Notes: generated by a model not told the origin, from the letters alone. 39,201 nucleotides of DNA from Chara braunii (GCA_003427395.1 BFEA01000067.1:1802217-1841417); one strand, 5' to 3'. Positions 1 through 10,930 are shown, counted from the stretch's first letter. Program-made: numbers and translations.

Positions 1-178
1 GTGTGTGTGCGCGCGTGTGTGTGTGTGTGATTGGTTGGTTGGTTGATTGGATGGTTGATTCATTTATTGGTTGGTTGCTTTATTTATTGGTTGGTTTCTT
101 TATTTATTGGTTGGTTGGTCGAATGGTTGGTTGATTTAATGGTTGGTTGGTTGAGGGATTGATAGGTTGGTTGGTTGG
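1..178. repeat. GT microsatellite and TTGG/GATT tetranucleotide tract
   Basis: Positions 1-29 are a GT run with a short GC interruption. From 30 to about 178 the sequence is a degenerate array of TTGG, GATT and TTTATTGG blocks. ORFs here are low-complexity (Asn/Gln/Thr/Pro) artefacts. No gene is seen from 179 to 560. Confidence 0.95.
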
Positions 179-560
179 TCAATTGTGTTCTGGGCAAACT
201 GTCGAGGTTCAACCTCCGGATGAGTCGGTGCAAGTCCGATGAAACAGTCAGAAAATCAATGTGTGATGACCTGCAAACTTGTAGACAAAAATCTGTTGTT
301 TTTTTAGTATTGCTCAGTACTAGACCGATTTGATGAGTTTGGAGGAAGACATGGCTATGCAGGACTGGTGAAGGCATGGGTGGAGGATGACATGACTATG
401 ACGGAGGTGACCAAGGCGGAAGTGGAGGAAGACATGGCTCTGAAGGAGGTGACCAAGGTGAAAGTCCATAAGGGATAACAGTGTTGCATCCCTCCTGCAT
501 ATTTGGATCCCTCTCTCATTCTCTGCCTCTGGCTATGAGTACCCCGCTGCCATGTGGCAA

Positions 561-561
561 C

Positions 562-651
<90 letters not shown>

Positions 652-673
652 GCATGCACACACACACACACGC

Positions 674-714
<41 letters not shown>
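561..714. repeat. (CT)n-(CA)n compound microsatellite
   Basis: A CT run of about 22 bases passes directly into a CA run of about 130 bases with a few interruptions (CAAA, CTCA, GCATG). Six-frame translations give Thr/His or Cys/Val polymers and are not genes. Confidence 0.98.
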
Positions 715-716
<2 letters not shown>

Positions 717-769
717 TTCACGACAAATACCCCGATGCGCAAGGTTCTCTATTCAATCTGTTTAATTTT

Positions 770-1260
770 GCTTAGAGTGTGTAGGTCTTTTTACGTGGCT
801 TTTTGACTCTGTTTGAGCCTGTTATATGTCTCAGTGAGGCTGTTTCAATCTCTTTTTAATATATTTTAGTCTACGGGTCAGTTTGAGCATGTATGATTCC
901 ATTTTCAACGTGTTTTGGATTTGTTTGAGTGTGTTTGAGTTTGTGCAATTCTGTTCTGAGTCAGTTTAAAGTGGGTTTGGGTCTGTTACGGGTCCATTTT
1001 AGTCTACAGGTCCATGTGAGCCTGTATGATTTAGTTTCCAACCTCTTTCAAGTGTGTTTGAGTCTGTTTTTACTGTGCTATAAGTTTGTTTGAGTTTGTC
1101 CAATTCATAGTCTGTTATGAGTTTGTTTTGAGTCTGTAGGTATGTTTGAGTGTGTGGAATTTTGTCCTCGCTCGCTTGGAAGTCTTTCACTCTGTTACAG
1201 GGTTGTTTGAGTCATTTTGAGCCTGAAGTCTGTGTGAGTCTGTCCTAAGTTGCTGAATCT
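770..1260. repeat. Degenerate 133-bp tandem repeat built on GTTTGAGTCTG
   Basis: The words GTTTGAGTCTG, GTTTGAGTGTG and GAGCCTGTATGATT recur throughout. Two longer units begin ATTTTAGTCTAC at 863 and 996, a period of 133 bp, and each continues with a TGAGC(A/C)TGTATGATT block. The region is an old, diverged minisatellite without coding potential. Confidence 0.8.
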
Positions 1261-1345
1261 GTTATTTTCTGGGCATTGATGAGTCTTGGGTGGAAGACAT
1301 GCCTATGGAGTATTTTTGAGTATCGCTGAATGCTGAGAAATCGGT

Positions 1346-1368
1346 CTGTGTGTGTGTGTGTGTGTGTC
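1346..1368. repeat. (TG)n microsatellite
   Basis: About 11 uninterrupted TG dinucleotides. Confidence 0.95.
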
Positions 1369-1464
1369 ATGTGTTGGTCGGTTAATTGATTGATAGGTTT
1401 GTTAAATACTTAACCGGCCGCAAACCAACTTCCAATTTTCAAGTTTTATCTCGGAGTCCTAAAG

Positions 1465-1953
1465 TTATGAGACCCTGGTGCCATTCCAAGCCCCAATCGA
1501 TATTATAAGTTTCAGGCTCCAGTCCAAGCGTCGAGTTCCACGTCCTGAATTTCGTGCACCATTCCTCAAGTTTCCTGCTGTCGGGGAAACTTTGCCCGTC
1601 CGATGTTGGAGCGCTGCTGCTCTATTTTGGGCGAGGTCATCTTTTTCCTCTAAGCCCAACCATAGCTGGGGTTGGGAAACGGAGTTGAAGATCGCGTTGC
1701 CATTTTCCACTTGGCAACCATATCTGTTGTACCTCCTCACGAGGAACTTCATCTTCTTCGAAGTGTTGGATCGATTGTCTCCTTCTTCATACAAACTTCT
1801 AGCGCTGCACTTCCGTGCGGGTGCTGAGCTGGCGCTGCTATCATTTGGGTTGCGGGTTGAGATTGACACGTTGTGAACTATGGGGTTATTTTTGCTACGG
1901 CAGCCATAGCCAGGGGTATGAGGTGGCGAGGAGGAAGAATAAGACTTCTGCAT
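1465..1953 (-). CDS. Unidentified 162-codon open frame, doubtful gene
   Basis: This is the longest non-repetitive open frame outside the TAP46-like gene. It is hydrophilic, rich in Ser, Asn and Arg, and starts with a Ser-rich N terminus. No family motif, signal peptide or membrane segment is recognised. A 132-codon frame overlaps it on the other strand at 1478-1876, so coding cannot be assigned to either strand from sequence alone. It could be one exon of a split gene or chance. No promoter or splice site was identified around it. Confidence 0.2.
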   Translation of the reverse strand: MQKSYSSSSPPHTPGYGCRSKNNPIVHNVSISTRNPNDSSASSAPARKCSARSLYEEGDNRSNTSKKMKFLVRRYNRYGCQVENGNAIFNSVSQPQLWLGLEEKDDLAQNRAAALQHRTGKVSPTAGNLRNGARNSGRGTRRLDWSLKLIISIGAWNGTRVS

Positions 1954-2267
1954 ACTTCGTTGAATACTTGCTTTTGGTTATTCAGGGTTGTTGCAAATAC
2001 GGTTCTGCAAGCGTGAATGAGAATGTGTGCAAGGTGCTCCTCCTCGTTGTTGGTGTGCAAGTTTGGCAGCAATGAGGAAGGGGGAGCGCCGAAGGTACTT
2101 ACCTGGCTATGGTGGTTGCCATCTTCTGCACATTAGGGCGAGGCCCTAGCAGTCAGCCATGGCCTAGGCCTTGAGAAGAGGAAGGAGAAGGGTGTCAGGG
2201 CTATGGTGGACCTCAAGTGATACCTGCATTAGAAGAGGGATTCAGACATTGATTCTGGTTCAGCCAT

Positions 2268-2396
2268 TTAACATTATTATTATTATTTCTTAATTGAATA
2301 AGAGGGGAGGAGATAAGGAGGAGGACAATGGTTGGCAAAGAAGAAGAGCATTATCATTGGTTTATGTTGGTGTACATCGTCTTCTTCTTCTTTCTT

Positions 2397-2427
<31 letters not shown>

Positions 2428-2480
2428 TCCCTCTCTCTCCTCTTAAGTTCATTCATTTATTTTTCCGATTGGATGACATT
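2268..2480. repeat. ATT/TTC microsatellite-linked dispersed repeat, copy 1
   Basis: An ATT run is followed by a GGAGATAAGGAGGAG block, a CATTGGTTTATG-like block and a TTC/TCT run (2382-2428). The same order (ATT run, AGATAAGGAGGAG, TTGGTTGACAAA, pyrimidine tract) recurs at 25.99-26.16 kb. A weaker copy lies at 26.19-26.36 kb. The family travels with its microsatellite. Confidence 0.7.
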
Positions 2481-2555
2481 GTACTTTCTGATGAATGTGT
2501 ATTTCGAAATTGGCCAGGGTCATGGATCCCTCTGCAGCTCGCCGCTTTTCACTTT

Positions 2556-2816
2556 CGTTGACCCGCCATCAATCCGGTAGCATATCCCCACCAAAAGTAA
2601 TGTTGCGGCCATGTCAAAATTTTGGCAACATACCCCCCCCCCCATCAAAGGAGTGTCGACGTCATGCCAAATATTTGGGAGCATACCCCTCCTAAATCCC
2701 CGCCATTGACGCATCAATAGACTGACAACAACTTCCCTCAATAAGGTCTTGACGTAACGGCAACGTTCCGACAACACCTGTCCTTGGGAAGGTCTTGAAA
2801 TCGCAACCTCGAGCTA
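2556..2816. repeat. ~48-bp degenerate tandem array (copy A)
   Basis: About five units have the pattern TTGACGNCAC, then an AATCCG-like core, then GCANCATACCCCC and a short A-rich end. The period is about 47-48 bp with some longer units. It is homologous to the longer array at 15,499-15,862 and to four units at 14,530-14,705. Confidence 0.7.
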
Positions 2817-3109
2817 CAACTATGGTTGTCAACAATGAATGTTACTGCTTGACTCCACCTTCTTCGTCCTTGCACACCTCCGCACCTCTAGCATCTTCGC
2901 CCTCAACTCCCTCAATTCTTCTTGCAAACCTCCAACTTTCTATCCACCTTGCGGTCCATCAACTCCTCTTGGACCAACTGCTCCCTCAACATTTGCCCAA
3001 CACTCAATGTGAGTGCGGGCAGCCTCACCACAAATGTGAGGCGGTTGAAGGAATAACTGCTTTTTATAGTTGTGGAGAGGTTGTCGGCAACAATTTGAGC
3101 CTCGGTTAA
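2795..3109 (+). CDS. Conserved repeat-borne ORF, copy A
   Basis: A 104-codon frame whose second copy lies at 15,787-16,128. Both copies share a Pro/Ser/Leu-rich middle and a Cys/His patch CECGQPHHKCE, and both stop at the same place after an NLSL end. They differ by an in-frame 6-bp deletion. The opposite strand also has a partly coiled-coil-looking frame (LEEELRELR-type in copy B), so the coding strand is uncertain. The product is unknown. It may be a decayed fragment of a mobile-element protein. Confidence 0.25.
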   Translation: MKSQPRATTMVVNNECYCLTPPSSSLHTSAPLASSPSTPSILLANLQLSIHLAVHQLLLDQLLPQHLPNTQCECGQPHHKCEAVEGITAFYSCGEVVGNNLSLG

Positions 3110-3410
3110 AATTCGGGTTCAGGCTGGGCCCTTGATCTGAAACCAAGTTTAAGGGTCACAAACCTTGATTCTCTCCTAAGACTCAAAGAACGAGGGGCCC
3201 ATAAGGCTTAATGCACATGGGCGTTTTCCCAGGCTATGTGCATTATGGAGAGGCTGCACCAAACCTTTCCTTGTGGTGCAGCCCCAACCAACCATTTCCC
3301 TGTTACTATGTACCTGGTATGCCTTGTGGCTACGTTCAAACCATCCCCCTCTGCCCTCTTCTATAACACATTCAAAAGAGACTTAACGGATCGGGTCAGG
3401 AACGAGGCCA

Positions 3411-3515
3411 AAATAAAAAAAAAGGAAGAAAAACGGCAAGGAGAAAAAGAAAAGGAAAAGAAAGAGAACAAAAAGAAAGAAAGAAAGATAAAAAAAAAGA
3501 AAAAGAAAAAAAACT
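3411..3515. repeat. Purine (A/G) tract
   Basis: About 100 bases of almost pure A and G, read as Lys/Glu polymer. It sits in copy A where copy B has a shorter A-rich tract at 16,430-16,495. It may be an old poly(A) tail with G interruptions. Confidence 0.9.
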
Positions 3516-3639
3516 TACCTTGTTTCATTGCTCCCTATGAATGCAACAATGGAAATGAATCTTTTGTTAGGTCATGGAAAGACACACTGGCATAAGGATT
3601 GCAATCGTGCCAAAGATACAGGGTTGCTGCCTGGTTGCC

Positions 3640-3720
3640 TACCACCTGCTTAGTCCACAGGGTGAGGGGGCGTAATAAGCAACTCGTGATATTCACGAGT
3701 TCAAGTCCCAACAGGCTCAA
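3640..3720 (+). mobile_element. tRNA-like module (decayed SINE head)
   Basis: A B-box-like GAGTTCAAGTCCC (about 3,698-3,710) follows a TGCTTAGTCCACAGGGTG box-A-like stretch at a spacing close to that of a tRNA. The same module is at 16,620-16,700 in copy B. It resembles the minus strand near 21,070-21,090 (ATCACGAGTTCGAGCC). No cloverleaf can be drawn, so it is not a functional tRNA. Confidence 0.45.
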
Positions 3721-3980
3721 AGTGGGACGCAAAAAATACCCCAATTTTGAAGATTTTTCATAAAAAATGCATCAAATAAAAAATTCCGAAAACATTCACA
3801 TGTGTGGCGTAGGTGCCTTCCTACTCACAAAACAAAATTCAAGGCTGACAAAAATGATTTCAGCCATTAAAAAAATATAGGCAAAAATTCGAAAATGTGG
3901 GTTTTCTAAATTTTTTATCCCGAGATTTTTCCTTTTTTCTTTTTCTCCTTTTTCTCCTTTTTTTTTTTTTTTTAAGGTTT

Positions 3981-4072
3981 TCGCTGGCATAAGCCAACGA
4001 CCACTCCCCCAATCATGGTGAACCCACAAACTGTTGAAGTACAGACACAAGTTCGATTCCCAAAGGGGATTA
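3981..4072 (+). mobile_element. tRNA-like SINE head next to antisense U6
   Basis: It starts with a box-A-like TGGCATAAGCC and has B box AAGTTCGATTCCC at about 4,049-4,061. The word AACTGTTGAAGTA before the B box matches AACTGTTGAAATGTA in the SINE at 37.8 kb and AACCGTTGAAATGCA in the composite at 18.4 kb. These heads therefore share one tRNA-like ancestor. It ends in an A run that abuts the U6-like sequence on the other strand. Confidence 0.55.
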
Positions 4073-4078
4073 TTATGG

Positions 4079-4140
4079 AAAAAAAAATGACACTTTATCA
4101 ACTTATGTGTGTCATCCTGACACAGGGGTCATGCTAATCT
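4079..4140 (-). pseudogene. U6 snRNA 3'-half pseudogene (copy A)
   Basis: Read on the minus strand it begins AGATTAGCATGACCCCTG, continues AGGATGACACACATAAG and ends in a T run. About 46 of 60 positions match the plant U6 3' half, counted by eye against remembered sequence. The U6 5' half is absent, so it cannot be a working spliceosomal RNA. The duplicate at 16,994-17,057 has the same left boundary, so it was captured before the repeat duplicated. Confidence 0.8.
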
Positions 4141-4221
4141 GCGCAACCGTGCGATCTTGATGAAGACGCGACTAAAAAATTGTCGCACCCCGTTGCCTGA
4201 TTAAACCCACTGCTGCTCCAA

Positions 4222-4275
4222 AAAGAGTTAGCTCAGTGGGGCAAGTGAGGTTCGATCTTTGCATCTACAGGGAGA
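4222..4275 (+). promoter_or_regulatory. Box A/B-like motifs at short spacing
   Basis: TTAGCTCAGTGGGG is followed after about 10 bases by GAGGTTCGATCTTTGC. The copy at 17,128-17,175 reads GCTCGCCCAGTGGGGC then GGGGTTCGATCCCTGC. Each resembles a tRNA box A and box B, but the spacing is far shorter than in a tRNA. It is likely a deleted tRNA-like head. Confidence 0.4.
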
Positions 4276-4945
4276 AATCTTAGTGATTGTACCTACTGAT
4301 CAAGCTCATATTATGAGAGTAATAGGGGCAACCCAGCAGCGTTTCAGCCTGTGGCCAGCAGACTCAGTCTGCTTGAGCCCGCAGGCAGGCCAAGCCCCCA
4401 ACCCAACGGTGAGGCACCCAACCCTACGGCTATCCAGCCTCGTGGTCAGGGTGGCAACCACCACTGATTCGTGGTTGACTCGTGCTCAGTTGCAGCGTGG
4501 CGCTAAGGCCGAGCACAAGTTTTCCTCCAATTAGTCGGCCCTCAGCCTCGGCGAGACCGCATCTTTGCCACTTAGACCCTGACTTGCGTAGCCACCTTTT
4601 CCCACCGTGTAAACTCTGAACTGCGCGGCTTAACAATGACACCTACTTACTTTAAGTAGGACAAATAAATTTTAGACTTAGTACTCTTATGGTCGCTCGC
4701 TCCTATGGCCTTACCAAACATGTGAAGAAACTGGCCATACCGTCGGTTTTCACTGCTGTGTCCGGATGTCGCAGACGTCTGGATTTCTATTAAAAAAAAA
4801 TTAGTATCTCAGTCATAGTGTTGGTTCGAATAACTTTTAGCAGATGCGTGTCTCATCAAGTCCCTCAACTAAAAAAAAATGTCAGACAACGTCCGACCTT
4901 CAAAATCTCGAGCAGATACCCTTGCAAGGATTTCGGCTTTGACAA

Positions 4946-5430
4946 CATTCCCGGACCTCATTGAAAGGCATCTTTGTCGTTCACCATCGAAATAAAAGCA
5001 GGATTGTAATGAAATTTTAATGTGAGAACAACGATCACAATACACGACAATTCAAACAACCGTCCATAACTGAGCCAGACTCTTTCCACCTATATATCCA
5101 TAGTAGGTATACAACAACAAAACTGGATCCAACCTTAAGAAGCCTTAAACCAATATAACCCACTTAAATGGATGGAATGGTATCAGATTCCACCTCTGAC
5201 AAGCCTAGATAAAACTTGGACTCAAGTTTAGCCCCTAGAATCCTTGAATTTATGATATATTTTTCAGAATGGTTTCGACATTATCCCACTGGTGGTCAAT
5301 CAAAAAAAATTTGGACTTTCAAAATGGTACCCAAAACGACAATCATTCGGTTGGAATACAAAATATATCATTCGACCGGAATCCATTATTTTGGGGGATT
5401 TAGCCCAGGTCTCTCACGTCCGCAGAGATG
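4946..5430. other. Noncoding, nothing recognised
   Basis: Mixed AT-rich sequence without a convincing ORF, RNA or repeat within this window. Confidence 0.6.

Positions 5431-5432
<2 letters not shown>

Positions 5433-5499
<67 letters not shown>
5433..5499. repeat. (CT)n-(TA)n compound microsatellite
   Basis: About 14 CT units pass directly into about 19 TA units. Confidence 0.98.
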
Positions 5500-5504
<5 letters not shown>

Positions 5505-6770
5505 CTCGACACATCCAAGCGCCGCCAATAGTCTAAATTGAGCTTCCCATCCAAGTTGAGGATACTTGTACTATATTACAACAATGGATGATAAACGACT
5601 CCAAATCTTCCGTTATCCCTTTCGGAGGACTCGTATTAACCTTTAATCAACCCCAAATGAGCTAGGAATTCAAAAATCCAATCTCCTGGAACCCGTTCAG
5701 ACATAGTATAAACTAGTCATTCATGAAAGAAACCATTATTTCCAAGTTTTACCGTCTTTGTTTGAAAATCACTCCAATTCATACATGTTGTCATGCCCCT
5801 TACTTTTGAACACTTTGTGTATGCGTTGAGAAGTGGTGTAATCCACTTAACGGGATAACATCTCGACATCAAGCCCCGCTTTAGATTCGAGCCTCACCGC
5901 GTTCCTTCCGATTTTAGTGTTTGCGATCCCATTAGTCCTCTGAACAACTCCACCTCATACAACCGAGGCTAGATAAACCTCGTCCATATAAGTACCGTAA
6001 TCATGCTTGAGACGAGGTTAGGTAGCCACTCCTCTCCTCACGACAAACAATAGGTGTCTACCCTGCATGCAACATTCTACCAATACCTCAACACTTTCCT
6101 CTCTTTCAGTGATAGTGTAATCCTCTTTTTTTTTAACCACATAGGAGCAGGAAGACAACATTTCACTCTGGACCAAGAGCATAGCTCCGGCCTGAGCCTC
6201 ACTACCACCTACAGAGCTCATAAATTTATCAGAAATTTATCTCGACATGATAACAAGCTCATAACCAACTTCCATCAAAAATATCCATAACAATTTATAA
6301 TCGGCGCTCTCACGTGGAATTGAATATTGAGACGTGTTAATTATTCTCAATAATAAATAAGTTATCATCATGCCATAAAATCGCATCACATGTATATAAC
6401 ATCGGTAAGCTTAGAATGAATGAGAGTCCGAGTAAACTGATTAATCGAAATGTATATCAATCCGAATACATAAATAAAATATATGATAAAAAAACTAGCC
6501 GACAAAATAATATAAAGAGAAAGTCAACCTTTGGTCGACAACGTTTCAAAATAACTTCGATTGATAATAATTGGCAAAAAAAATTCAATCAAGTAAAATT
6601 ATAAATGAAAGAATATCTTAAAGCTCAACATAAAATACCTTATTAAAATATTACAGATGAAAAACAACAATCTCAGCTAGGGTTGTCGAACCCTGACTTT
6701 TGGGCACCTCGAACCCCGGCTCTGGAGACCCTAAAAAAAACAAATAAAAAACAATAAAAAAAAATGAAAT
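5500..6770. other. AT-rich noncoding stretch
   Basis: Only short, compositionally unremarkable frames are present. A B-box-like AGATTCGAGCCTC near 5,882 is isolated. The right half becomes very A-rich up to the G-rich island. Confidence 0.6.
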
Positions 6771-6834
6771 ATATTGGGGGGTGCACAATGAGAGTCTTCG
6801 TCCCCTGGTAAAAAATCCAAAAAATTATCTTTAC

Positions 6835-7085
6835 CCCTGCTCGGACCCCCCTCCGGGGCCACACCCACCGCTTGTGCGTGAACAGGGATGGTTGGGGGCG
6901 GGGATGGCCGAGGGCGGAGATGCAGGGTGCCGGGGTGTGGGGATGCAGGGGTGTGTGCCTGCAAGGGTGGCAGGAGCGGGGTAGGGGCGGGGGTGATTTA
7001 GAGGGGCCAGGGGTCGGGGATCCCCGGGACGGGGGTCCTGGGGTCACACCCCATCCCCGACTCGGGCCCCCAGGATCCCCGTGTG
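6835..7085. other. G-rich island with G-quadruplex potential and inverted repeat
   Basis: About 250 bp of very high G content on the plus strand lies between A/T-rich flanks. From 7,003 to 7,035 four G runs are separated by loops of 3, 2 and 6 bases, a canonical G-quadruplex pattern. An imperfect inverted repeat of about 16 bp (ACGGGGGTCCTGGGG near 7,030 and CCCCCAGGATCCCCGT near 7,067) encloses a loop of about 20 bases. GGGGATGCAGGG repeats occur upstream. The ORFs here are Gly/Pro-rich artefacts. Confidence 0.75.
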
Positions 7086-7615
7086 ACAACATTGATCTCA
7101 GCACAATAACTCAAGATTTAAAGATAATGTTGATAAATATTAAGTACCGAAAGAATACGAATTTACGATTCAATTAACATTTCGATATCATTGAAATGTT
7201 CAAAATAACCTTCTAAATGAAATCAACACAAACTTCATAGAGTTATGAAATAATAAAAAATAAATCAATGACAATAAAATAATTAACTTTTAAAAATAAA
7301 AATACAATTAATTGATCCATAAAAAATAAAATACTCGAGTGTCGTTACATTAAGGATAATGGTAGGACCACGTTCTCCCCGGCAACGACACCACCTGTCG
7401 AACGCATCGGCTCCCACCTTTCTCGCAAAAGGCGAGGACCATCCCTACCACATCACGCATGAGTAAAACAAAATCACAACCAAAAGACAACTTGGAGACA
7501 ATACGTAAGCAATCTATCTCGTAAACCTATCCCGTGAACCACCTGGACGGACGTGTTGAAGTTGCCCTCTTGCCGCTCTTGCTAGGTGCGCCAGCCGTAT
7601 TCTCGTGGTCCTCTA

Positions 7616-7774
7616 CTATGGGATAGGTTCGCGAAGGGCACAACTTGCCTTCCTTAAGGGGTTGTGACCTCCCATAGAGGCGGATCCCTACCGAGGTACT
7701 GACCCACATACGAAAATTTTTAAATGCAATTGTAGAGGTAGGTCAGTCGAGGGTGTTTGCTCGTTTCGTTACAG
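7616..7774 (+). repeat. Repeat D, copy 1
   Basis: Shared with 8,521-8,695 (+) and, inverted, 30,237-30,385. The best-conserved part reads ACATACGAAAATTT then GCAATTGTAGAGGTAGG then CAGTCGAGGGTGTTTGC. One frame gives EVLTHIRKFLNAIVEV, matching the frame of the 30-kb copy. It contains a stop upstream, so it is not an intact gene. Confidence 0.75.
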
Positions 7775-8520
7775 TATAGACACGAATAGTTACCTCCAAA
7801 CCCAAACGTCATTTGTTCCCGAGGGTGCTGATCTCCTCGGTACGAAGCGTACGCCGATCGACTAGAACAGTCTCCACCTTGCGTGAAACCCACAACTCAA
7901 TCCTAGTTCCTTAGCTGCAGAACTCAAAGAAAAAAAAATATCATGATCAAATATAATTATGACAAAATGAGACGACCATTAACCGATAGGAAAGTACATA
8001 TGAATCAAATGTGAGTTTTAAATGATAGCCGTAAGTATTCGGGCGTCGAATGATAGAGCTAATAATGCAAAAATTAGAATAAACTCGACCACCATGGGTC
8101 GAACTTCATAAGTAGAGCACTATACTGAACCCCCAAGGGTTGGCTTCGACAATAACCCAAATGCAGTCGGCAAAGTAATCAGACTGTCTCAGTTTTGACT
8201 TGATGAGGTCTGCTACGAACTTCATCCATTCCACCCTATTGTCGACCTAAAATTAGCAACGCACACACCTGTCTCTATATGTTTTGGTCTTCTTCGATGA
8301 CAGAGTGCTTTGCGGATGATTCTTGATCAGGTGGATGTTGTTTGTCAAACCCTTTAGGAAGTGGTCCGGGGACTCCTCCTCGCCCGTGCACAAAGCTTGG
8401 TGTCGAGCACATCGGTCCTACAGAGAGGGACCCTCTTGGCCGCGTCACTCATAATTTTTTGCAGGACTTGTCGTGTAGAGCGTTTTGCCGCTAGGCCGAG
8501 TGTTACAGCCATACCTCTCG

Positions 8521-8695
8521 TGAACCCCTACGACTCGATAGGGTTATGGGAGGTACAACTTGCCTCCACAAGTGGGAGTTGTCACCATTCCTTAGGTGGG
8601 TGTATCCCCGCCAAGCTACCGAACCACATGCGAAGGTTTTCCGTATGCAATCGTAGAGGTGGACTGACCAAGGGCGTTTCTCGTTCGCTGTAGCA
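8521..8695 (+). repeat. Repeat D, copy 2
   Basis: Carries GGGAGGTACAACTTGCC, GTTGTCACCATTCCTTAGG, CACATGCGAAGG and GCAATCGTAGAGG in the same order as the other two copies. Single-base indels shift the shared reading frame, so any ancestral coding sequence is broken. Confidence 0.75.
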
Positions 8696-8719
8696 TATGG
8701 GGTACGTGCGGTTAACGCC

Positions 8720-10930
8720 CAAATCATACCTGTACCCGAATCGTCGCCCACAATGCTGATCAATATGACGAGATCCTAATCCAGTCAACTATGACAACCA
8801 TTCACACGACGCGATACACTGTATAATTAAGACTTCAAGTCTACTCACAATATCACGCCTAGTCCCTTTGCGAGTGCTTCAACCTATAACTTATTCCGTG
8901 TGAAACTTCAAGTGTAGGTTGTGCATAAAGATACTTAAAAGCGACGTGCGTGCACACAAACATACTAAAAAAAGACGTGCGTGCGAGATAATTCATAACA
9001 TTCAGCTATGCGGACCCGCAACCAACTATCACGACAACGCTTCATGCGTTACCTACAATCACTCGACCCTTCGTTGGTTTCAGTGTTGCATACGACACTC
9101 AAGTATCAGAGATAAAGTATCGTGAAGAAAATCTCCTTCACGATATTGAACGGAGAAAGCATGAGACGTTCAACCCTCGTGGCGCTTCTGACCTTTAGGC
9201 AGGGCGCCATGATGGACAACGCACAAAGATTCAGTGCATAAGGGAAACTTTATGTGTTGAGTTGGAACCTGTAATGTCCTGGATAAGGACATTGAATTCC
9301 ATGTTCAGGACTAACGTCGGATCGATAAATTCAAATAGCAAGACGAGTGTGTGTGTTATAGCGGGTGTTGCGAAGTCTATGTGCACGCACATTCTTCTAA
9401 TCATCATGATTTTGCAAAACAAGGTGAATCGGTTAGTCAAACAGAAAGGTTGTGTAGCATCAGACGATCACTCTCACAATAATAATTTGGCTTGTCCATC
9501 TTCATTCACGCAATGTACAAATAATTACTAAGGCTAAATTTAAAATCTTCCATGCATACATGCGATCATTCGCAAATGCAACATCGACATACCACACACT
9601 ACACGAGGTCAACTTTAACCGTTCTTTGCGCTCACACCCCTTGCCTTATTCACACGAGCCTCAACATTTGTCAATCCTTCCAAAAGAAAATACTCAGTCA
9701 TTTTTTAAATGACCATTTAATAAAAGTATGAGTGAAAACTAAAAAAAACAAATTCAACCCACATGGGCTAAGGTCATAAGTTGAGTAGCGAGAACGAGTT
9801 AGAGTTGGGCCAGATTAGACTTAGAGTAAGAAGGATAAAAAAATAAGAATTAAACTCTCGAGAGCAAAGAGAGGGTCCAACTCAAACTCGCGTGAGAGGG
9901 CCTCGGTATCTTCAAGCGCTTGAGAGCTTCGCAATGATGACCTGATCGCAGTTGAATGACCACCTGATGGTCAAAATGTGGCACGCCCAACCCTCTAGTG
10001 ATCCTCCAAAGTGGAGCAGTACCCAAGCTGTCGCACTATAACTTGAACTACTACCCATGACGCAGCTACGTAACCTTGGAATGTTCCAATTCAAAATAGA
10101 GCGCCCCCCTCCTTCCGTGCTGTACTCGAAGTGCTAACAAGGATAACTAAGGTTTAGTGGAGTACAGCGCATACACTAGTCATACGTAGCAGCAAAGTAA
10201 AACAAGGTGAAAGGCAGCAGCATTCAGCCATGCTCAGTCAACCACGAAATTACAGTAGTCACAACCTTGACACTCAGCGGCAGTATACAAAGGAAAAAGG
10301 ACAAAGTCAACAACACCCTTGCAACACCAGTAGTCGCAAACGCTTAGTGAATGCAACTCAATTCTCATATCAGCAGTGGCACGACAATAGTGGACAGGAC
10401 TAAGCACAACAATAAGCATGGATGAACATGGTGAGGCATCGTTATGAGCCAACACATGAGATCGGGAAGGTAATCGTGCCCGCCCTTACACTCAATTCGA
10501 CGGACAAGTAGTACGTTGGTCCCGTTGAGAGCCCCCACTAGGCTCCCTCTGTCCTCGTTCTGCTCAGGCGCAATCCTCTTTAGGCTCTCGTACCTGCATG
10601 CCCACACTGAAGCCCCTCGTTGTGAGTCCTGCTTAGGTACAACCAACCAACTCTCGATTCTCATAGACAGGTCCACTCTCGAGCCTCTCACAACCGATTT
10701 TGGTTGGCAGACATTGCCCTAACAGAGCGTCCTGACCACTCATGATTCTTCCGCTTTGCAGTCTCGGCCCCCTCTTTGACCCCTCTCCTTCTCTCTCTCT
10801 CTCTATCCTTCTGCCCAACTCATTATGTGCTAGCTAGTGGTGCAACGACGAGCGGAATGGGAGCACGAGCGGGAAGACGACAACCATCAAGGTGAGTAAC
10901 GATAGGTACATAGCCGACCTCACACAACAG
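8720..10930. other. Noncoding stretch
   Basis: No gene recognised. A perfect 10-bp hairpin (TATCGTGAAG / CTTCACGATA, loop 8) lies at 9,118-9,145. Frames at 9.2-9.5 kb overlap on both strands and have no motif. Confidence 0.6.

Larger units (their letters stand above)
2556..4945 (+). repeat. Composite repeat, copy A (direct duplicate of 15.6-17.8 kb)
   Basis: The block is colinear with 15,600-17,825. Both copies hold, in order: a ~48-bp tandem array; a pyrimidine-rich segment with a conserved plus-strand ORF; a purine tract; a tRNA-like module; a T run; a second tRNA-like module; an antisense U6 3' half; a segment with box A/B-like motifs; and a decayed CCCTTGCAAGG palindrome at the far end. 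Copy A has about 90 bp (near 3,870-3,960) that copy B lacks. No transposase or reverse-transcriptase frame is visible and no clear TIRs or LTRs were found, so the class of element is unknown. Confidence 0.85.

Noticed and set aside
552-806. Thr/His and Cys/Val ORFs around the CA microsatellite
   Set aside because: Pure translations of a dinucleotide repeat.
2090-2170. GTACTTACCTGG followed by structured, GC-rich sequence, suggestive of U1 snRNA
   Set aside because: Only the first dozen bases fit the U1 5' end. The following stem-loops do not match plant U1 as I remember it. Rfam U1 cmsearch would decide.
5840-5900. Possible tRNA-like head with AGATTCGAGCCTC
   Set aside because: Box A is not convincing and no second copy is seen in the window.
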